Notes: generated by a model not told the origin, from the sequence alone. A stretch of 64,000 nt of DNA from Psychrobacter sp. 4Bb (GCF_002836735.1 NZ_PJAS01000060.1:1-64000), one strand, 5' to 3'. Shown: positions 34,457-44,491, numbered from the stretch's first letter. Numbers and translations are program-made.

Positions 34457-36511
34457 ATGCAAAAAATGTTTTTATGGGTGGCTTGCTTGGCTGCAACGAC
34501 TATTTGCAATGCGGAAGTTGATGAAACGAATGCCTATGCTTCAGATCCAGTAACAGTAGATAAAGAAAATAAATTCTCTTCTAGTAATGCTTCGTCTATC
34601 GCAGTAGATATGACTTCAAGTGAGCCCGAGAACTTGTCAGATATTGTGCAAAGCGTACAACGACTCACTGACTCGCAGATACAAGAGCAAAACCGGAACT
34701 CTCAAAAAGATACCGCTATTGACCCCATAAAACTAAAATCATTGGCTAAGCACTCCCAGTGGCAACATTTATTGTTTTATAAAAATGGCAAGGCTGAAGT
34801 CATCTCACCAGATTTTTATTTAACCAATCCTAAGCCTCGTTCGAAACGTAATTTTGACTCCTATGCAGAGCTTATAGCAACGATAGAGCAAATGAATAAT
34901 GAGGGCGTAGTTTGTAAGTATCCAGCCAGATATTTATGGCTTAATCATCATTTACCAGAACTGAACGTCGATCTCAAAAACTGCTCAAAATTACCCGATG
35001 CGAATCAAGAAATAAGCCTGATCCTAGTAAGCAGCTATTTAAAAAACCCAGCTTCTTCATTTGGTCATGTACTGGTCAAAACCAACACGTCTATAGATAA
35101 TATAAATAATACGAACAGTGATGTTAGAGAGCTATCTAGCGAGGACTTACTTAATAATTCATACAACTTCGGCGCTCGTATTCCAGAAAATGAGAACGGT
35201 GCAATGTACGCGCTAAAAGGACTATTTGGGTTTTATGATGCTGGGTTTTCAGAGACGGAATTTTTTAAACAAGACGCGGTATACTCCAAGAACGAGCAAC
35301 GTGATATGTGGGAGTACGTGCTCAATCTAGATGCCTTTGAAACACAATTATTGAACTATCATTTGTACGAAGCAAAGTCTGCTCGATTTGACTATTATTT
35401 TATCAAACAAAATTGTGGTTATCGCTCAGGAGAGATACTTGAGCTGATAAGCGACATAAAAACGACTGAGCGAGTAGGTCCTTGGTATGCGCCAGACTAT
35501 GTATTCGATCAGCTATTAGAACACGACAACGGCGCTGATTCCTTAGTGTCTTCAGTACGCTATTTGCCCTCTGAACAAACGCAACTGCGCGAGAAGTTTG
35601 TACAATTATCTAAGCCAATACAAGCCGTCATAAACTCTGTCATTCGTACAGAAAGCACTGCCCCGCTTGCTACTTTAAACGCGGACGATAGGGCGGTTGC
35701 GCTTGATTTTCTGATCTTACATCGTACTTATAAAATCACCCAAGACAATACACTGAAGCAGCGAGCTTTCAAAAGCGAATTGCTCAGTCAGCGTTTTGCG
35801 CTACCAGCTAGCAATGGTTTGGCTCAGCTGCCTGTACCGAACAAACCCTCTCCAGCATTGAGTAACAAAACCACGCAGACTACCGTCGTTTTATCTGACG
35901 AGAGGGCAGAAGTTGGTTTATCGTTATTTGTAAAAGACCCACTTAACGCTCATACAGATATTGATAAGCATTTTGAAGCCGTAAAAGTGTCACTGGGTTA
36001 TAACTTTGATGAGTATCAATGGACATTGACGGATTTCGTATTTTTGGATATGCAGCAGATTGAAGATCTTAGACAACCGTTATCGGGCGAACCTAAACTG
36101 TCTTGGCAACTGAAAACAGGCGCTCGTACAGACATGTTTACTGGCAATCGGCATAGCCCTTACGCACAAGCTGGCGTTGGCGCAGGCGCTAAGTTTGGTA
36201 AACATATACTTGGCTATGGTATGGTCAATGCGACGGTCCATGATCAAGATAGACACGCAGATATCGGTATTGAGCTTGGCTTACGTATGAAACGTAATAA
36301 CCAAAGTGCTGAATTGTCTTACGTAACTTCAAAGCGAGAAGGGCGCGCTGCTATTGATGTTGCCAAATTGATATTACGCCAGCAGCTATCAAAGAATAAC
36401 GACGCCAGACTTATAATGACATATTCAGACACTGTGATGGCCGATAATAGCGTAGTGTTAGGTGATTCAAATACGATAGATGCTGCTATGGCTTGGCATC
36501 ATTACTGGTAA
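34457..36511 (+). CDS. DUF4105-domain periplasmic/outer-membrane protein
   Basis: 684 residues from the ATG at 34457, chosen because it opens a signal peptide (MQKMFLWVACLAATTICNA) and because earlier ATGs lie in or beside the upstream terminator. The DUF4105/Lnb-like core covers about 95-360: HLLFYKNGKAEVISPDFYL, ASSFGHVLVKTNTS (FGH is the conserved His), and IKQNCGYRSGEILE (conserved Cys). The C-terminal 200 residues (VGLSLFVKDPL..., LKTGARTDMF, AQAGVGAGAKFG) look like amphipathic beta strands that might form an outer-membrane barrel. Papain-like peptidase/amidase folds have been suggested for this core; activity here is unknown. Confidence 0.75.
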   Translation: MQKMFLWVACLAATTICNAEVDETNAYASDPVTVDKENKFSSSNASSIAVDMTSSEPENLSDIVQSVQRLTDSQIQEQNRNSQKDTAIDPIKLKSLAKHSQWQHLLFYKNGKAEVISPDFYLTNPKPRSKRNFDSYAELIATIEQMNNEGVVCKYPARYLWLNHHLPELNVDLKNCSKLPDANQEISLILVSSYLKNPASSFGHVLVKTNTSIDNINNTNSDVRELSSEDLLNNSYNFGARIPENENGAMYALKGLFGFYDAGFSETEFFKQDAVYSKNEQRDMWEYVLNLDAFETQLLNYHLYEAKSARFDYYFIKQNCGYRSGEILELISDIKTTERVGPWYAPDYVFDQLLEHDNGADSLVSSVRYLPSEQTQLREKFVQLSKPIQAVINSVIRTESTAPLATLNADDRAVALDFLILHRTYKITQDNTLKQRAFKSELLSQRFALPASNGLAQLPVPNKPSPALSNKTTQTTVVLSDERAEVGLSLFVKDPLNAHTDIDKHFEAVKVSLGYNFDEYQWTLTDFVFLDMQQIEDLRQPLSGEPKLSWQLKTGARTDMFTGNRHSPYAQAGVGAGAKFGKHILGYGMVNATVHDQDRHADIGIELGLRMKRNNQSAELSYVTSKREGRAAIDVAKLILRQQLSKNNDARLIMTYSDTVMADNSVVLGDSNTIDAAMAWHHYW

Positions 36512-36662
36512 TATTTATATAACGGTGTTTGTTGTAATTATTGTTATGATGATAAGTAGGCTACAAAAATTGCTATAGTAAAATCTAGTAGCCGTTTATA
36601 CCGTATCGTTTGAAATTGGCAGACTGATACCACTAATATGTTTTTATTTTGGGGAAAATAAC

Positions 36663-37688
36663 ATGGCAGAGAAAAACTACTATGACATTTTAGGGGTCAA
36701 AAAAGACGCCTCAGACGCTGATATCAAAAAAAAATACCGTAAGCTCGTTCGTCAATACCATCCTGATGTCAGTGATCATCCAGATGCTGATAATAAGATT
36801 GCAGAAATAAACAATGCTTACGAAACGATCAGAGATAAAGACAAGCGCGCTGAATATGACGCTATGCTCAATAATCCGTTTGCGGGTCAAAATAGATCAA
36901 GTGGGTTTGGGGGCAGTGGGCAAACCGGCGCAGGTCAAAGTGGTTTTCGCTGGGAAGATGTCAAAGATCAGTTTGGTGACGGTGAGGCCTTTGGTGATGG
37001 TGGTTTTCGCTTCGATGACATTTTTTCAGCATTTGGTCGCGGCGCACGTGGGTCAACTGGTGGACAAACGGGCAGTCGCTCTCAAAGCAGCGGCTTCGAT
37101 CAATTTGGTGGCGGCTTTGGGACGCAAGATAGCAAAGGTCAAGATCAGCATGCCGAGATTACCGTTGATTTATCTTCAGTCTATAGTGGCGACGACTACA
37201 GCATTAAGTTAAACGTCCCTGTTCGTCAGCCCAATGGCAATGTCGACTACGACAATAAAACCCTTAAGATCAAAATTCCTAAAGGTATCACTGATGGTAA
37301 GCAAATTCGTTTAGCAGGGCAAGGTGCTGCTGGTGGCAGTAATGGCAAAAATGGTGATTTGTTTTTGAAGGTTAAAATTCGTCATGATGCCAATATTCGT
37401 ATAGAAGGTGCAGACGTTTATCAAACTGTGAATATTGCACCGTGGGAAGCGGCATTGGGTGAAAAAATCAACGTCAGTACGCCAGCGGGTATGCTTGGTG
37501 TGACCATTCCTAAGAATAGCAAGTCCGGTAGCAATTTACGTCTCAAAGGCAAAGGTATCCCTGCTAAGCAAGCAGGCGACTTGTATCTAACTCTAAATAT
37601 TGTCAATCCTGATGTCAGTAGTGATGCGTCGAGACAGGCTTATGAGCAGCTAAAACAAGCCTTTGCTGATACCAATATTAGTCGTTAA
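36663..37688 (+). CDS. cbpA: Curved-DNA-binding/DnaJ-class co-chaperone CbpA
   Basis: 341 residues: J domain at the N-terminus with QYHPDVSDH (HPD), a Gly/Phe/Ser-rich linker of about 100 residues (75-165) longer than in E. coli CbpA (306 residues), and two beta-barrel client domains (DVYQTVNIAPWEAALGEKINVSTPAG). The zinc-finger repeats of DnaJ are absent, which separates it from the dnaJ at 18.6 kb. The next gene is the CbpM-type modulator, 100 bases downstream, matching the cbpAM operon. GGGGAAAATAAC precedes the ATG. Acts with DnaK and may bind DNA. Confidence 0.92.
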   Translation: MAEKNYYDILGVKKDASDADIKKKYRKLVRQYHPDVSDHPDADNKIAEINNAYETIRDKDKRAEYDAMLNNPFAGQNRSSGFGGSGQTGAGQSGFRWEDVKDQFGDGEAFGDGGFRFDDIFSAFGRGARGSTGGQTGSRSQSSGFDQFGGGFGTQDSKGQDQHAEITVDLSSVYSGDDYSIKLNVPVRQPNGNVDYDNKTLKIKIPKGITDGKQIRLAGQGAAGGSNGKNGDLFLKVKIRHDANIRIEGADVYQTVNIAPWEAALGEKINVSTPAGMLGVTIPKNSKSGSNLRLKGKGIPAKQAGDLYLTLNIVNPDVSSDASRQAYEQLKQAFADTNISR

Positions 37689-37788
37689 ACAAGATTATGA
37701 ATAACCGTTACTTATTACTGAAGTAATAAACGAATAGCAGAGATGAACACGATACCGATGAAATAAAGAGAAAACGAGGATAATAGCT

Positions 37789-38112
37789 ATGAACCACTCG
37801 ACTGAATTTACAGACATCATCATGAGCTTAGATGAACTGGTCTCTGCCTGTGGCCAAGAGCGCCAATGGGTCATCGAATTAATCGAAGAAAATATCATTG
37901 AATATGATGTACCAGAGCATGAGAAGTTTACTGGTTATCAGCTGACGACAGTGCGCCGTGCATCGCGATTGAGTCGTGATTTTGAAGCCAGCGTACCTGC
38001 CATTGGATTGATACTTGAGCTGTTAGATGAGGTTGAGCAACTGCGCCAACTCAAACGTCAAATAGAGCAGCAAACACCAGTCATCGAAGTCGACATAGAC
38101 AATCTAAAGTAA
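37789..38112 (+). CDS. cbpM: Chaperone modulator CbpM-like (MerR-like HTH)
   Basis: 107 residues; SLDELVSACGQERQWVIELIEENIIE and TVRRASRLSRDFEASVPAIGLILELLDEVEQLRQL form the MerR-like helix-turn-helix plus coiled coil seen in CbpM, the specific inhibitor of CbpA's J domain. GAGGA lies ahead of the ATG. It directly follows cbpA and is followed by a terminator, so cbpA-cbpM is a two-gene operon here. Confidence 0.88.
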   Translation: MNHSTEFTDIIMSLDELVSACGQERQWVIELIEENIIEYDVPEHEKFTGYQLTTVRRASRLSRDFEASVPAIGLILELLDEVEQLRQLKRQIEQQTPVIEVDIDNLK

Positions 38113-38134
38113 CCAAATAATTAAAATAACACAT

Positions 38135-38165
38135 AAAAAAAGGGCCCTTTAAAGGCCCTTTTTAA
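38135..38165. terminator. Bidirectional terminator between cbpM and sstT
   Basis: AAAAAAAGGGCC pairs with GGCCCTTTTT around CTTTAAA. Convergent genes flank it. Confidence 0.9.
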
Positions 38166-38192
38166 TATTTATAGAAAACACTTCAGCAAAAA

Positions 38193-39395
38193 TTAACGCG
38201 AATACGTCGGATCAGCTGCTGCTGTAAATAATACATCAGTAGAAGAGTTCAAGGCAGTCTCAGCTGAATCCTGAATCACACCGATGATAAAGCCAATCGC
38301 AACCACTTGCATCGCGATATCATTTGGAATGCTAAATAAGCTAGCAGCGAGCGGAATCAATAGTAATGAACCACCGGCAACACCAGAAGCACCGCAAGCA
38401 CTAATCGTAGCAACCAGACTGAGTAGCAGCGCTGATGCAAACGTCACTTCGATACCCAACGTATGAGCAGCAGCAAGCGTTAAGACATTAATGGTAATCG
38501 CAGCACCAGCCATATTGATAGTGGCACCTAGTGGAATGGTCACCGAATAAGTGTCTTCATGCAATCCAAGCTTACGGGCAAGGTTCATATTGACTGGAAT
38601 ATTGGCCGCTGAACTGCGCGTAAAGAAGGCGGTAATTCCTGATTCGCGCAGACATCTGAACACGAGTGGATAAGGATTTTTGCCCGTTTTAATAAGGACG
38701 ATAAGCGGATTGGCGACCAACGCAATGAATAACATACAGCTGATTAATACCATTAAGATACGCGCGTAGCCTGCCAAAGAAGCAAAGCCTGTCTCAGCAA
38801 CCGTGCTAGCGACTAGGCCTAAGATACCAAATGGGGCTAAAGCAATAATCCATTTAACCACTTGTGAGATGGCATCAGCGAAATCACCGACAACATTACG
38901 AGCAGTATCACTGGCTTGGCGCAATGCAAAACCAATAATAATTGCCCATGCTAAGATACCAATGTAGTTGGCTTCAGCGATTGCATTGATCGGGTTAGCG
39001 ACCAAGTTCATGAGCAAGTTCGTCAAGACTTCTTTTAGGTCAGCAGGTGGTACTTGTGCGATATCGGCGTTGATCAAGACCAGCTCAGTCGGGAATAAAA
39101 AGCTGGCACCGACTGCTGTTAGCGCTGCCAAAAAAGTGCCGAACATGTACATAATAAGCACCGGCTTTACGTAGACTTCATTGCCACTGCGATGTTGACT
39201 AATTGCTGCCATAACCAGAATAAATACTAGGATGGGAGCGACTGCTTTTAGTGCGCCGACAAAGAGTGTACCAAGCAACCCTATGGCGGTGCCGATACTT
39301 GGCGCCAGCCAACCAATCAATACCCCTAATACCAAACCAATAATAATAAGCGGCACCAGCCCTATACGCTGATACATCGCAATTAATGAACGCAT
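38193..39395 (-). CDS. sstT: Serine/threonine:sodium symporter SstT
   Basis: 400-residue inner-membrane sodium-dicarboxylate symporter (DAACS) family protein with about 9 hydrophobic segments. [44 protein letters not shown] near 255-298 is the SstT-type hairpin and Na-binding signature, and [19 protein letters not shown] near 332 is the second hairpin. It takes up serine and threonine. The length fits SstT (414) better than GltP. A downstream ATG (MYQRIG) at codon 8 is also possible. The 294 bases upstream (39396-39689) hold nothing recognisable. Confidence 0.92.
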   Translation of the reverse strand: MRSLIAMYQRIGLVPLIIIGLVLGVLIGWLAPSIGTAIGLLGTLFVGALKAVAPILVFILVMAAISQHRSGNEVYVKPVLIMYMFGTFLAALTAVGASFLFPTELVLINADIAQVPPADLKEVLTNLLMNLVANPINAIAEANYIGILAWAIIIGFALRQASDTARNVVGDFADAISQVVKWIIALAPFGILGLVASTVAETGFASLAGYARILMVLISCMLFIALVANPLIVLIKTGKNPYPLVFRCLRESGITAFFTRSSAANIPVNMNLARKLGLHEDTYSVTIPLGATINMAGAAITINVLTLAAAHTLGIEVTFASALLLSLVATISACGASGVAGGSLLLIPLAASLFSIPNDIAMQVVAIGFIIGVIQDSAETALNSSTDVLFTAAADPTYSR

Positions 39396-39689
39396 CTGTA
39401 CACCCTCAAGTCCGTTAAAAGTAAGTGAATTGTCACAACAGAAAATTTATCGAAGGATGGTAGCATTTTTTGGCATATTCGCATACCGCTCATAGCAGTA
39501 GCTGTCGCATGCAAATAGAGGAATAGTAGAGTTGTACAACTAGTATAAAAAAGAATGCAGCACCTATAGGCAAGAGCTGACTACTCAAAATACTTCATTC
39601 ATAAGAAAGCAGAATTAGGAATATATAGCGTAAGGAGTATGTTTTGCTGCAAAAATAGAAAAAGATACGAGGGAAAATAACCGGCAGAG

Positions 39690-40181
39690 CTACACCTTAA
39701 AGTGGGTCAGATCGTAACCTAATTGCTGGTAGGCTTTATATTTATTGCGACCTTCTTGGGTACTTGTAGCATCAGGTCGGATCAACTCAAGGACTCGGGA
39801 GGGTTTTGAATTATTAGTAGCGGCCATAAAATCGTTGACCGGACGTGTTGTCGTATTGAGCACGATACCATTAAAATCTGCTGGCATATGATTGCCTAGT
39901 AGTACAGGCGCTAATGATTTATGAGTAGCGATGTTGCTATCATCAGTACCTCTATCATCGGTACTTTTATTGTCATTATCAGAAAGACATTGATGCGGTA
40001 TAAAACTCGTAGAATCTTGTGCCCAAAGTGCCGTATCTAGATTTGCTAGTAATGTCTCATCTTCAATTAAAATCAGCAAAGACTGAGCGCTTTTGTTAAG
40101 CGCCGTCTGAGTCAGCTGACAAATAAAGCCCAAGAAATCTTGGGCCTTACTTTCACTTAATACATAAAAACTAATTTTCAT
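39690..40181 (-). CDS. holC: DNA polymerase III subunit chi
   Basis: 163 residues. KISFYVLSESKAQDFLGFICQLTQTALNKSAQSLLILIEDETLLANLDTALW is the conserved chi N-terminal region, and FIPHQ is the characteristic site before the acidic loop. Chi links the clamp loader to SSB. A Ser/Asp-rich insertion (SDNDNKSTDDRGTDDSN near 87-103) lengthens it relative to E. coli (147). The start lies 7 bases after the pepA stop, the usual pepA-holC arrangement; valS, the usual third gene, is absent. Confidence 0.9.
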   Translation of the reverse strand: MKISFYVLSESKAQDFLGFICQLTQTALNKSAQSLLILIEDETLLANLDTALWAQDSTSFIPHQCLSDNDNKSTDDRGTDDSNIATHKSLAPVLLGNHMPADFNGIVLNTTTRPVNDFMAATNNSKPSRVLELIRPDATSTQEGRNKYKAYQQLGYDLTHFKV

Positions 40182-40188
40182 AAATGGA

Positions 40189-41844
40189 TTAAGCCATCTC
40201 TGCGCTGTTTTTTAGATATTGCATAAACAGTGGTACAGGACGTCCAGTGGCTGCTTTGTCTTTGCCTGAGTTCCATGCAGTACCAGCGATGTCTAAATGG
40301 GCCCATGCTTGACCTTCTTCAATGAAACGCGATAAGAAGCAGGCGGCAGTTACCGCGCCAGCACCTTTACCACCGATATTTTGCATGTCAGCGATTGGTG
40401 AATCAATCTGAGCTTGATACTCGTCATCTAAAGGCATATGCCAGATAAGATCGCCTGATAGGTTGCTGGCATTTTCTAAATCAAACAGCACATCTTCATC
40501 ATTACTAAATACGGCTGAACGCACATGGCCTAGTGCAACCACACAAGCGCCAGTCAAGGTGGCAACATCGATGATGGCTTTTGGCTGATAACGCTGCACG
40601 TAGCACAAAGTATCTGCTAGTACTAAACGACCTTCAGCATCAGTGTTCAAGATTTCAACTGATTTACCATTCATCGCTTTAACGATATCGCCTGGACGCG
40701 TGGCATCACCTGATGGCATGTTTTCAGCACAGGCTAGCGCACCAACGACGTTGATCGGTAGACGCGCTTCGCACAACGCTTTAATCGTACCAAGTACTGA
40801 TGCCGAACCACCCATGTCAAACTTCATCTCATCCATCGCTGCACCTGGCTTGATTGAGATACCGCCTGAATCAAAGGTCACGCCTTTACCGACTAATACG
40901 ATAGGTGCGTCGTCATTGGTCGCTTGTGTATTGTCATTGCTATTTTTGCTTGCATTTTTAGCTGACTTTTTGGTTGGTAGTTTATCGGCTAATGCCTTTA
41001 GACCATTCACTTTTGCGTTGCTGGTAGTTTGCTCGGTAGTGCCTGCATCTGAACTAAATTCTGATTTACCACGGTACTCCATGAGTACCAGCTTGCCTTC
41101 TTTGGTGGAGCCTTGTGCAACGGCCAAGAAGCAATGCATACCTAGCGCTGACATCTCGTCCTCACCTAGTACCTTCACGGTTAGTAGATCAGGGTACGTT
41201 TTTGCAAGTTCTTGAGCTTGTTCTGCCATATAAGCTGGGAAGCAGATATTACCAGGCTCATTGGCCACATCACGAGTGAGGCTCTGACCAGCAAATACTG
41301 ACTGAGCAAATGCTAGCGCAGGCTGTAGTGACTCATCAGCTAACAGATAAACATCAGTCAATACAGGACTCGCTTGCTCAGACTTATACTTGTCAAAGCG
41401 GTAGCTAGCTGCCAACAGATTAAGGGCAAATTGACCAAAATGGTTTTCTTCCAGTGCATCACCCAAGGCGACAGTGATAGAAGACACACGCTTTTGAGTG
41501 CTGCTATAGATAGTATTGGCGATTTTTTGAAGTACGGTGTTGTTGAATTTATCAGTGTTACCTACACCGACCAACAGCAGTTGTACAGGGTTTTGCTTAG
41601 TGGTCTTTTTATCACCTGCCAGCGCATAGTCAGCAACAGTCTCACAGGTAGTGCCCTTGAAATGTGATACTTCAATCAACTGCTCAATGCGAGCGGTATA
41701 TTCGGTCAGCACAGATTCAGCCAGAATATTTTTCTTGTCATCGACCAATACAACCAGACAAGCATCGTCTTTACTTTTGGCTTCTTTTTTCAGGATTTTC
41801 TGCGTATGAGTCTTTGGTAAATGCTGAGATAATTTGATATTCAT
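40189..41844 (-). CDS. pepA: Leucyl aminopeptidase (PepA)
   Basis: 551 residues, an M17 dizinc aminopeptidase; in E. coli it also serves as an accessory factor in Xer recombination and as a carAB repressor. Metal ligands are in VGKGVTFDSGG (K320, D325) and LNTDAEGR (D402, E404; R406 catalytic), and the C-terminus AHLDIAGTAW is typical. E. coli PepA has 503 residues; the difference is a Lys/Asn/Ser/Thr-rich insertion at about 261-310, just before the catalytic domain. AAGGATAACTAT gives a good ribosome site. Operon with holC. xerD is present 6 kb away. Confidence 0.94.
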   Translation of the reverse strand: MNIKLSQHLPKTHTQKILKKEAKSKDDACLVVLVDDKKNILAESVLTEYTARIEQLIEVSHFKGTTCETVADYALAGDKKTTKQNPVQLLLVGVGNTDKFNNTVLQKIANTIYSSTQKRVSSITVALGDALEENHFGQFALNLLAASYRFDKYKSEQASPVLTDVYLLADESLQPALAFAQSVFAGQSLTRDVANEPGNICFPAYMAEQAQELAKTYPDLLTVKVLGEDEMSALGMHCFLAVAQGSTKEGKLVLMEYRGKSEFSSDAGTTEQTTSNAKVNGLKALADKLPTKKSAKNASKNSNDNTQATNDDAPIVLVGKGVTFDSGGISIKPGAAMDEMKFDMGGSASVLGTIKALCEARLPINVVGALACAENMPSGDATRPGDIVKAMNGKSVEILNTDAEGRLVLADTLCYVQRYQPKAIIDVATLTGACVVALGHVRSAVFSNDEDVLFDLENASNLSGDLIWHMPLDDEYQAQIDSPIADMQNIGGKGAGAVTAACFLSRFIEEGQAWAHLDIAGTAWNSGKDKAATGRPVPLFMQYLKNSAEMA

Positions 41845-42069
41845 ATAGTTATCCTTATTAGAGTTATGAAAATTGCAGGATTTGTATGACTGCTTATACC
41901 TGTCAGATTATTAGATTATTTGGTCTGTTGAGCAATCACAGTAGTGTAGCATATTGCGATAATCATGCGCAGTTAGCAAGGCTTAGGTAATACGTTTGAA
42001 TTATTATGCTGTGCTAACTTACGCTATGGTTTAGCGGTTACATTATCATTTTTCGATGATGCCAACATA

Positions 42070-42687
42070 TTAGCCATTGACCAATTCATCGGTCGTTACC
42101 ATCGCGGCAAATCTGTCTTGTAGTGCTGCCATGGCAGTGTTATGCATGATTTCAGCGCTTATCGGCTCTCTATTAGCGCTAGGTAGGTCGCGAGTGGCAC
42201 AGGCATCATGGCAGACAAAACTATCGAAACCTAAGTCAAATGCGGCGCGGACGCTTGAGCTGACGCACATATGACTCATAAAACCCGCAAAAATGATCTG
42301 CTTTTTTTCTGCTGCTGAAATCAGTGGTTGTAATTGCGTATCATAAAAGGCATTCGGATGCTTTTTGGCAATTACTGTTTCGCCATCTTGCGGCTGCAAT
42401 TGCTCGACTATCTCAACATTAGCTGATAAAGGATCAAAGACATTGCCATTCTTGGCGCCATGATGGGTAATGTGGAAGATAGGTAAATCTTGCTGACGCG
42501 CTTTATCGAGTACTAGGCGCGCATTGGCGATGGCTTTTGCCCCAGCGTCCCCTAATGGCATAGCGCCATCGACGTATTCGTTTTGATAGTCGATAAGAAC
42601 CAGCGTGCAATTTGACCAGTCAAGCGTATCGAATGTGCCGCCAGCGAGTTCAAGTAGGGTAGAGGGTGTAGAGGTCGTTTTATTCAT
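42070..42687 (-). CDS. Isochorismatase-family cysteine hydrolase
   Basis: 205 residues with the three catalytic elements of the family: Asp in LVLIDYQNEY near 30-39, Lys in VIAKKHPNAFYDT near 105-117, and Cys in GFMSHMCVSSSVRAAFDLGF near 136-155. Likely substrates are small amides, such as nicotinamide-like compounds, but the true substrate cannot be assigned. GGAGAATAATACT precedes the ATG. It sits between the divergent pepA and lptF genes, which are direct neighbours in most gammaproteobacteria, so it may be a later insertion. The 475 bases to lptF (42688-43162) show no gene. Confidence 0.8.
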   Translation of the reverse strand: MNKTTSTPSTLLELAGGTFDTLDWSNCTLVLIDYQNEYVDGAMPLGDAGAKAIANARLVLDKARQQDLPIFHITHHGAKNGNVFDPLSANVEIVEQLQPQDGETVIAKKHPNAFYDTQLQPLISAAEKKQIIFAGFMSHMCVSSSVRAAFDLGFDSFVCHDACATRDLPSANREPISAEIMHNTAMAALQDRFAAMVTTDELVNG

Positions 42688-43162
42688 TAGTATTATTCTC
42701 CGTTTGACGATATAAGTATATTTTTCTATCAGTCAGTCTAGCAACTAATAACAGAGATAAATGTTTGATGATACGAATGACAAACAAACCTTTCTAAAAT
42801 AAATAAAGCAAAAACTTAGCGCTAGAAATACTATCAATTCGATGTAATTTGAGGTTTTATCAATTATTTATCCAATATTTGCTATGTTTGTTACTTACTG
42901 TCAATAATGCGCTCTCAGCAAGGTGTAGGTAATGTTTTCAAACACATTTCACAGCCATTTTTAGGCAAAACATGCTAGCATTAGCGGTTATATCTGTTGC
43001 TTGTGTTTATTGAGTATGACTAACCAGTCGCTCAGTAACGTTTACCGTTATTTGAGTATGTAAATGGCCCATATCATGCTGATGATATGTCGTCGTACGT
43101 CCTAGATATTCAGTAAACCTATCATCAATCGCGCGCATACTAACTGTTTAAGAGTACCCATT
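42688..43162. other. Divergent intergenic region before lptF
   Basis: 475 bases without gene, RNA or hairpin that I can support. It should carry the promoters of the hydrolase and of lptFG. Confidence 0.5.
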
Positions 43163-44491
43163 GTGATATTACGCCGCTACATGACACAACAAGTTGCCTC
43201 GACCACTGCCTTAGTTTTGGGGTTTTTGGTAGTGATGATGCTCGGCGGTCGTTTGATACGCTATTTTGGCATCGCTGCTGAAGGTCGTTTGGACGTCAGC
43301 CTACTGTTTACGATCATTGGGTATAACCTACCGTATTTTTTAGAGCTGATTTTACCGTTAGCATTCTTTATCGCTTTGATGCTGGTATTTGGCCGCTTAT
43401 ATGTCGATCAAGAAATGGCAGTGATTAATGCTAGTGGCGTATCTCGAGGTAAGCTTGCTCGGTTAATGACACCATTAATATTGGCATTGTTCGTCGGCGA
43501 GGCGGCGCTATCTGTCGTTGGTAAACCTTGGGGTGTCCGCTCGTCTGAGGCGGTCTGGCAGCAGCAAGCATTAACCAGTGCGTTTGATTTGATTCGTCCG
43601 AACGAGTTTATCAGTAGCGGCAATTATCATTTATACGTGGGTAGTCTCAGCGATGATAAGAAAAAGTTGCAAGATGTGATCTTGATCCAATCTGAACCTG
43701 CGAAAAAAGGTAGTGCTGCCGAAAGTGTCGATGCTACTGCCACTGATATGAATAACACGATTGACAGTGAAACAGCCGAACAAATTGGTATTTCTGACAT
43801 ATCAAAAGATATTATAAATAGTGGTGCAAAGGACATTAGCAAAGACACCATTACGCTGGCTAAGCGTGCTGAGCAAGTGGATACCGGCAATAGCGGCGTG
43901 ACTCAGTTGGATTTGTTCCAAGGACGTCGTTACGAAGTTGGCGCAGGCAGTCTGAAATATAACCAAGTCGCTTTTGATCGTTATCGCATCACCTTGACTG
44001 AGTCTTCACAGGAAGTTATCACCGAAGATAATATTGAAACGCAACAGATTGGACCATTGTGGCAAGCCGCCACGAGTAGCTCACCATCAGGCACTAATAG
44101 TGCAATGCGTGCTGCACAAGGTGAGCTTGGCTACCGTTTGGCGCTACCATGGCTGATGATTATCGCGCCTATGTTGGCCGTGCCACTGGCGCAAGTCCGT
44201 CCGCGTCAAGGACGTTGGCTGCGCCTGTTTCCTTCTATCTTATTATTTGTCAGCTGTGCATTAGGTATCATCTCGCTAAAAAACGCAGTGAGCAAAGACA
44301 GCATCAGCGTATGGGCGTATGCATGGCTTATCTTAGGATTTATGGCATTGGCGCTTTATATGAATTGGGGTAGCCGCGTGCAACATCGATTGCGCTTTCG
44401 CAAACAAGAAAATAGGCTAGCCGCTGCCGCAACTAACTCAGTTAATGACATAGATAACCAGAACAACAGCTCACAAGGAGGGCAGTCTTAA
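43163..44491 (+). CDS. lptF: LPS export ABC transporter permease LptF
   Basis: 442-residue inner-membrane subunit of LptB2FG, which extracts LPS from the membrane. Membrane segments lie near 12-30, 46-75, 100-118, 328-345, 355-375 and 385-400; the central part is the periplasmic beta-jellyroll. SSGNYHLYVGSLSDDKKKLQDVILIQ is jellyroll sequence. E. coli LptF is 366 residues; the excess is a Ser/Asp/Thr-rich segment about 178-240 within the jellyroll. The start is GTG. The TAA stop overlaps the lptG ATG by one base, so the two are translationally coupled. Divergent from pepA as is usual. Confidence 0.92.
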   Translation: MILRRYMTQQVASTTALVLGFLVVMMLGGRLIRYFGIAAEGRLDVSLLFTIIGYNLPYFLELILPLAFFIALMLVFGRLYVDQEMAVINASGVSRGKLARLMTPLILALFVGEAALSVVGKPWGVRSSEAVWQQQALTSAFDLIRPNEFISSGNYHLYVGSLSDDKKKLQDVILIQSEPAKKGSAAESVDATATDMNNTIDSETAEQIGISDISKDIINSGAKDISKDTITLAKRAEQVDTGNSGVTQLDLFQGRRYEVGAGSLKYNQVAFDRYRITLTESSQEVITEDNIETQQIGPLWQAATSSSPSGTNSAMRAAQGELGYRLALPWLMIIAPMLAVPLAQVRPRQGRWLRLFPSILLFVSCALGIISLKNAVSKDSISVWAYAWLILGFMALALYMNWGSRVQHRLRFRKQENRLAAAATNSVNDIDNQNNSSQGGQS

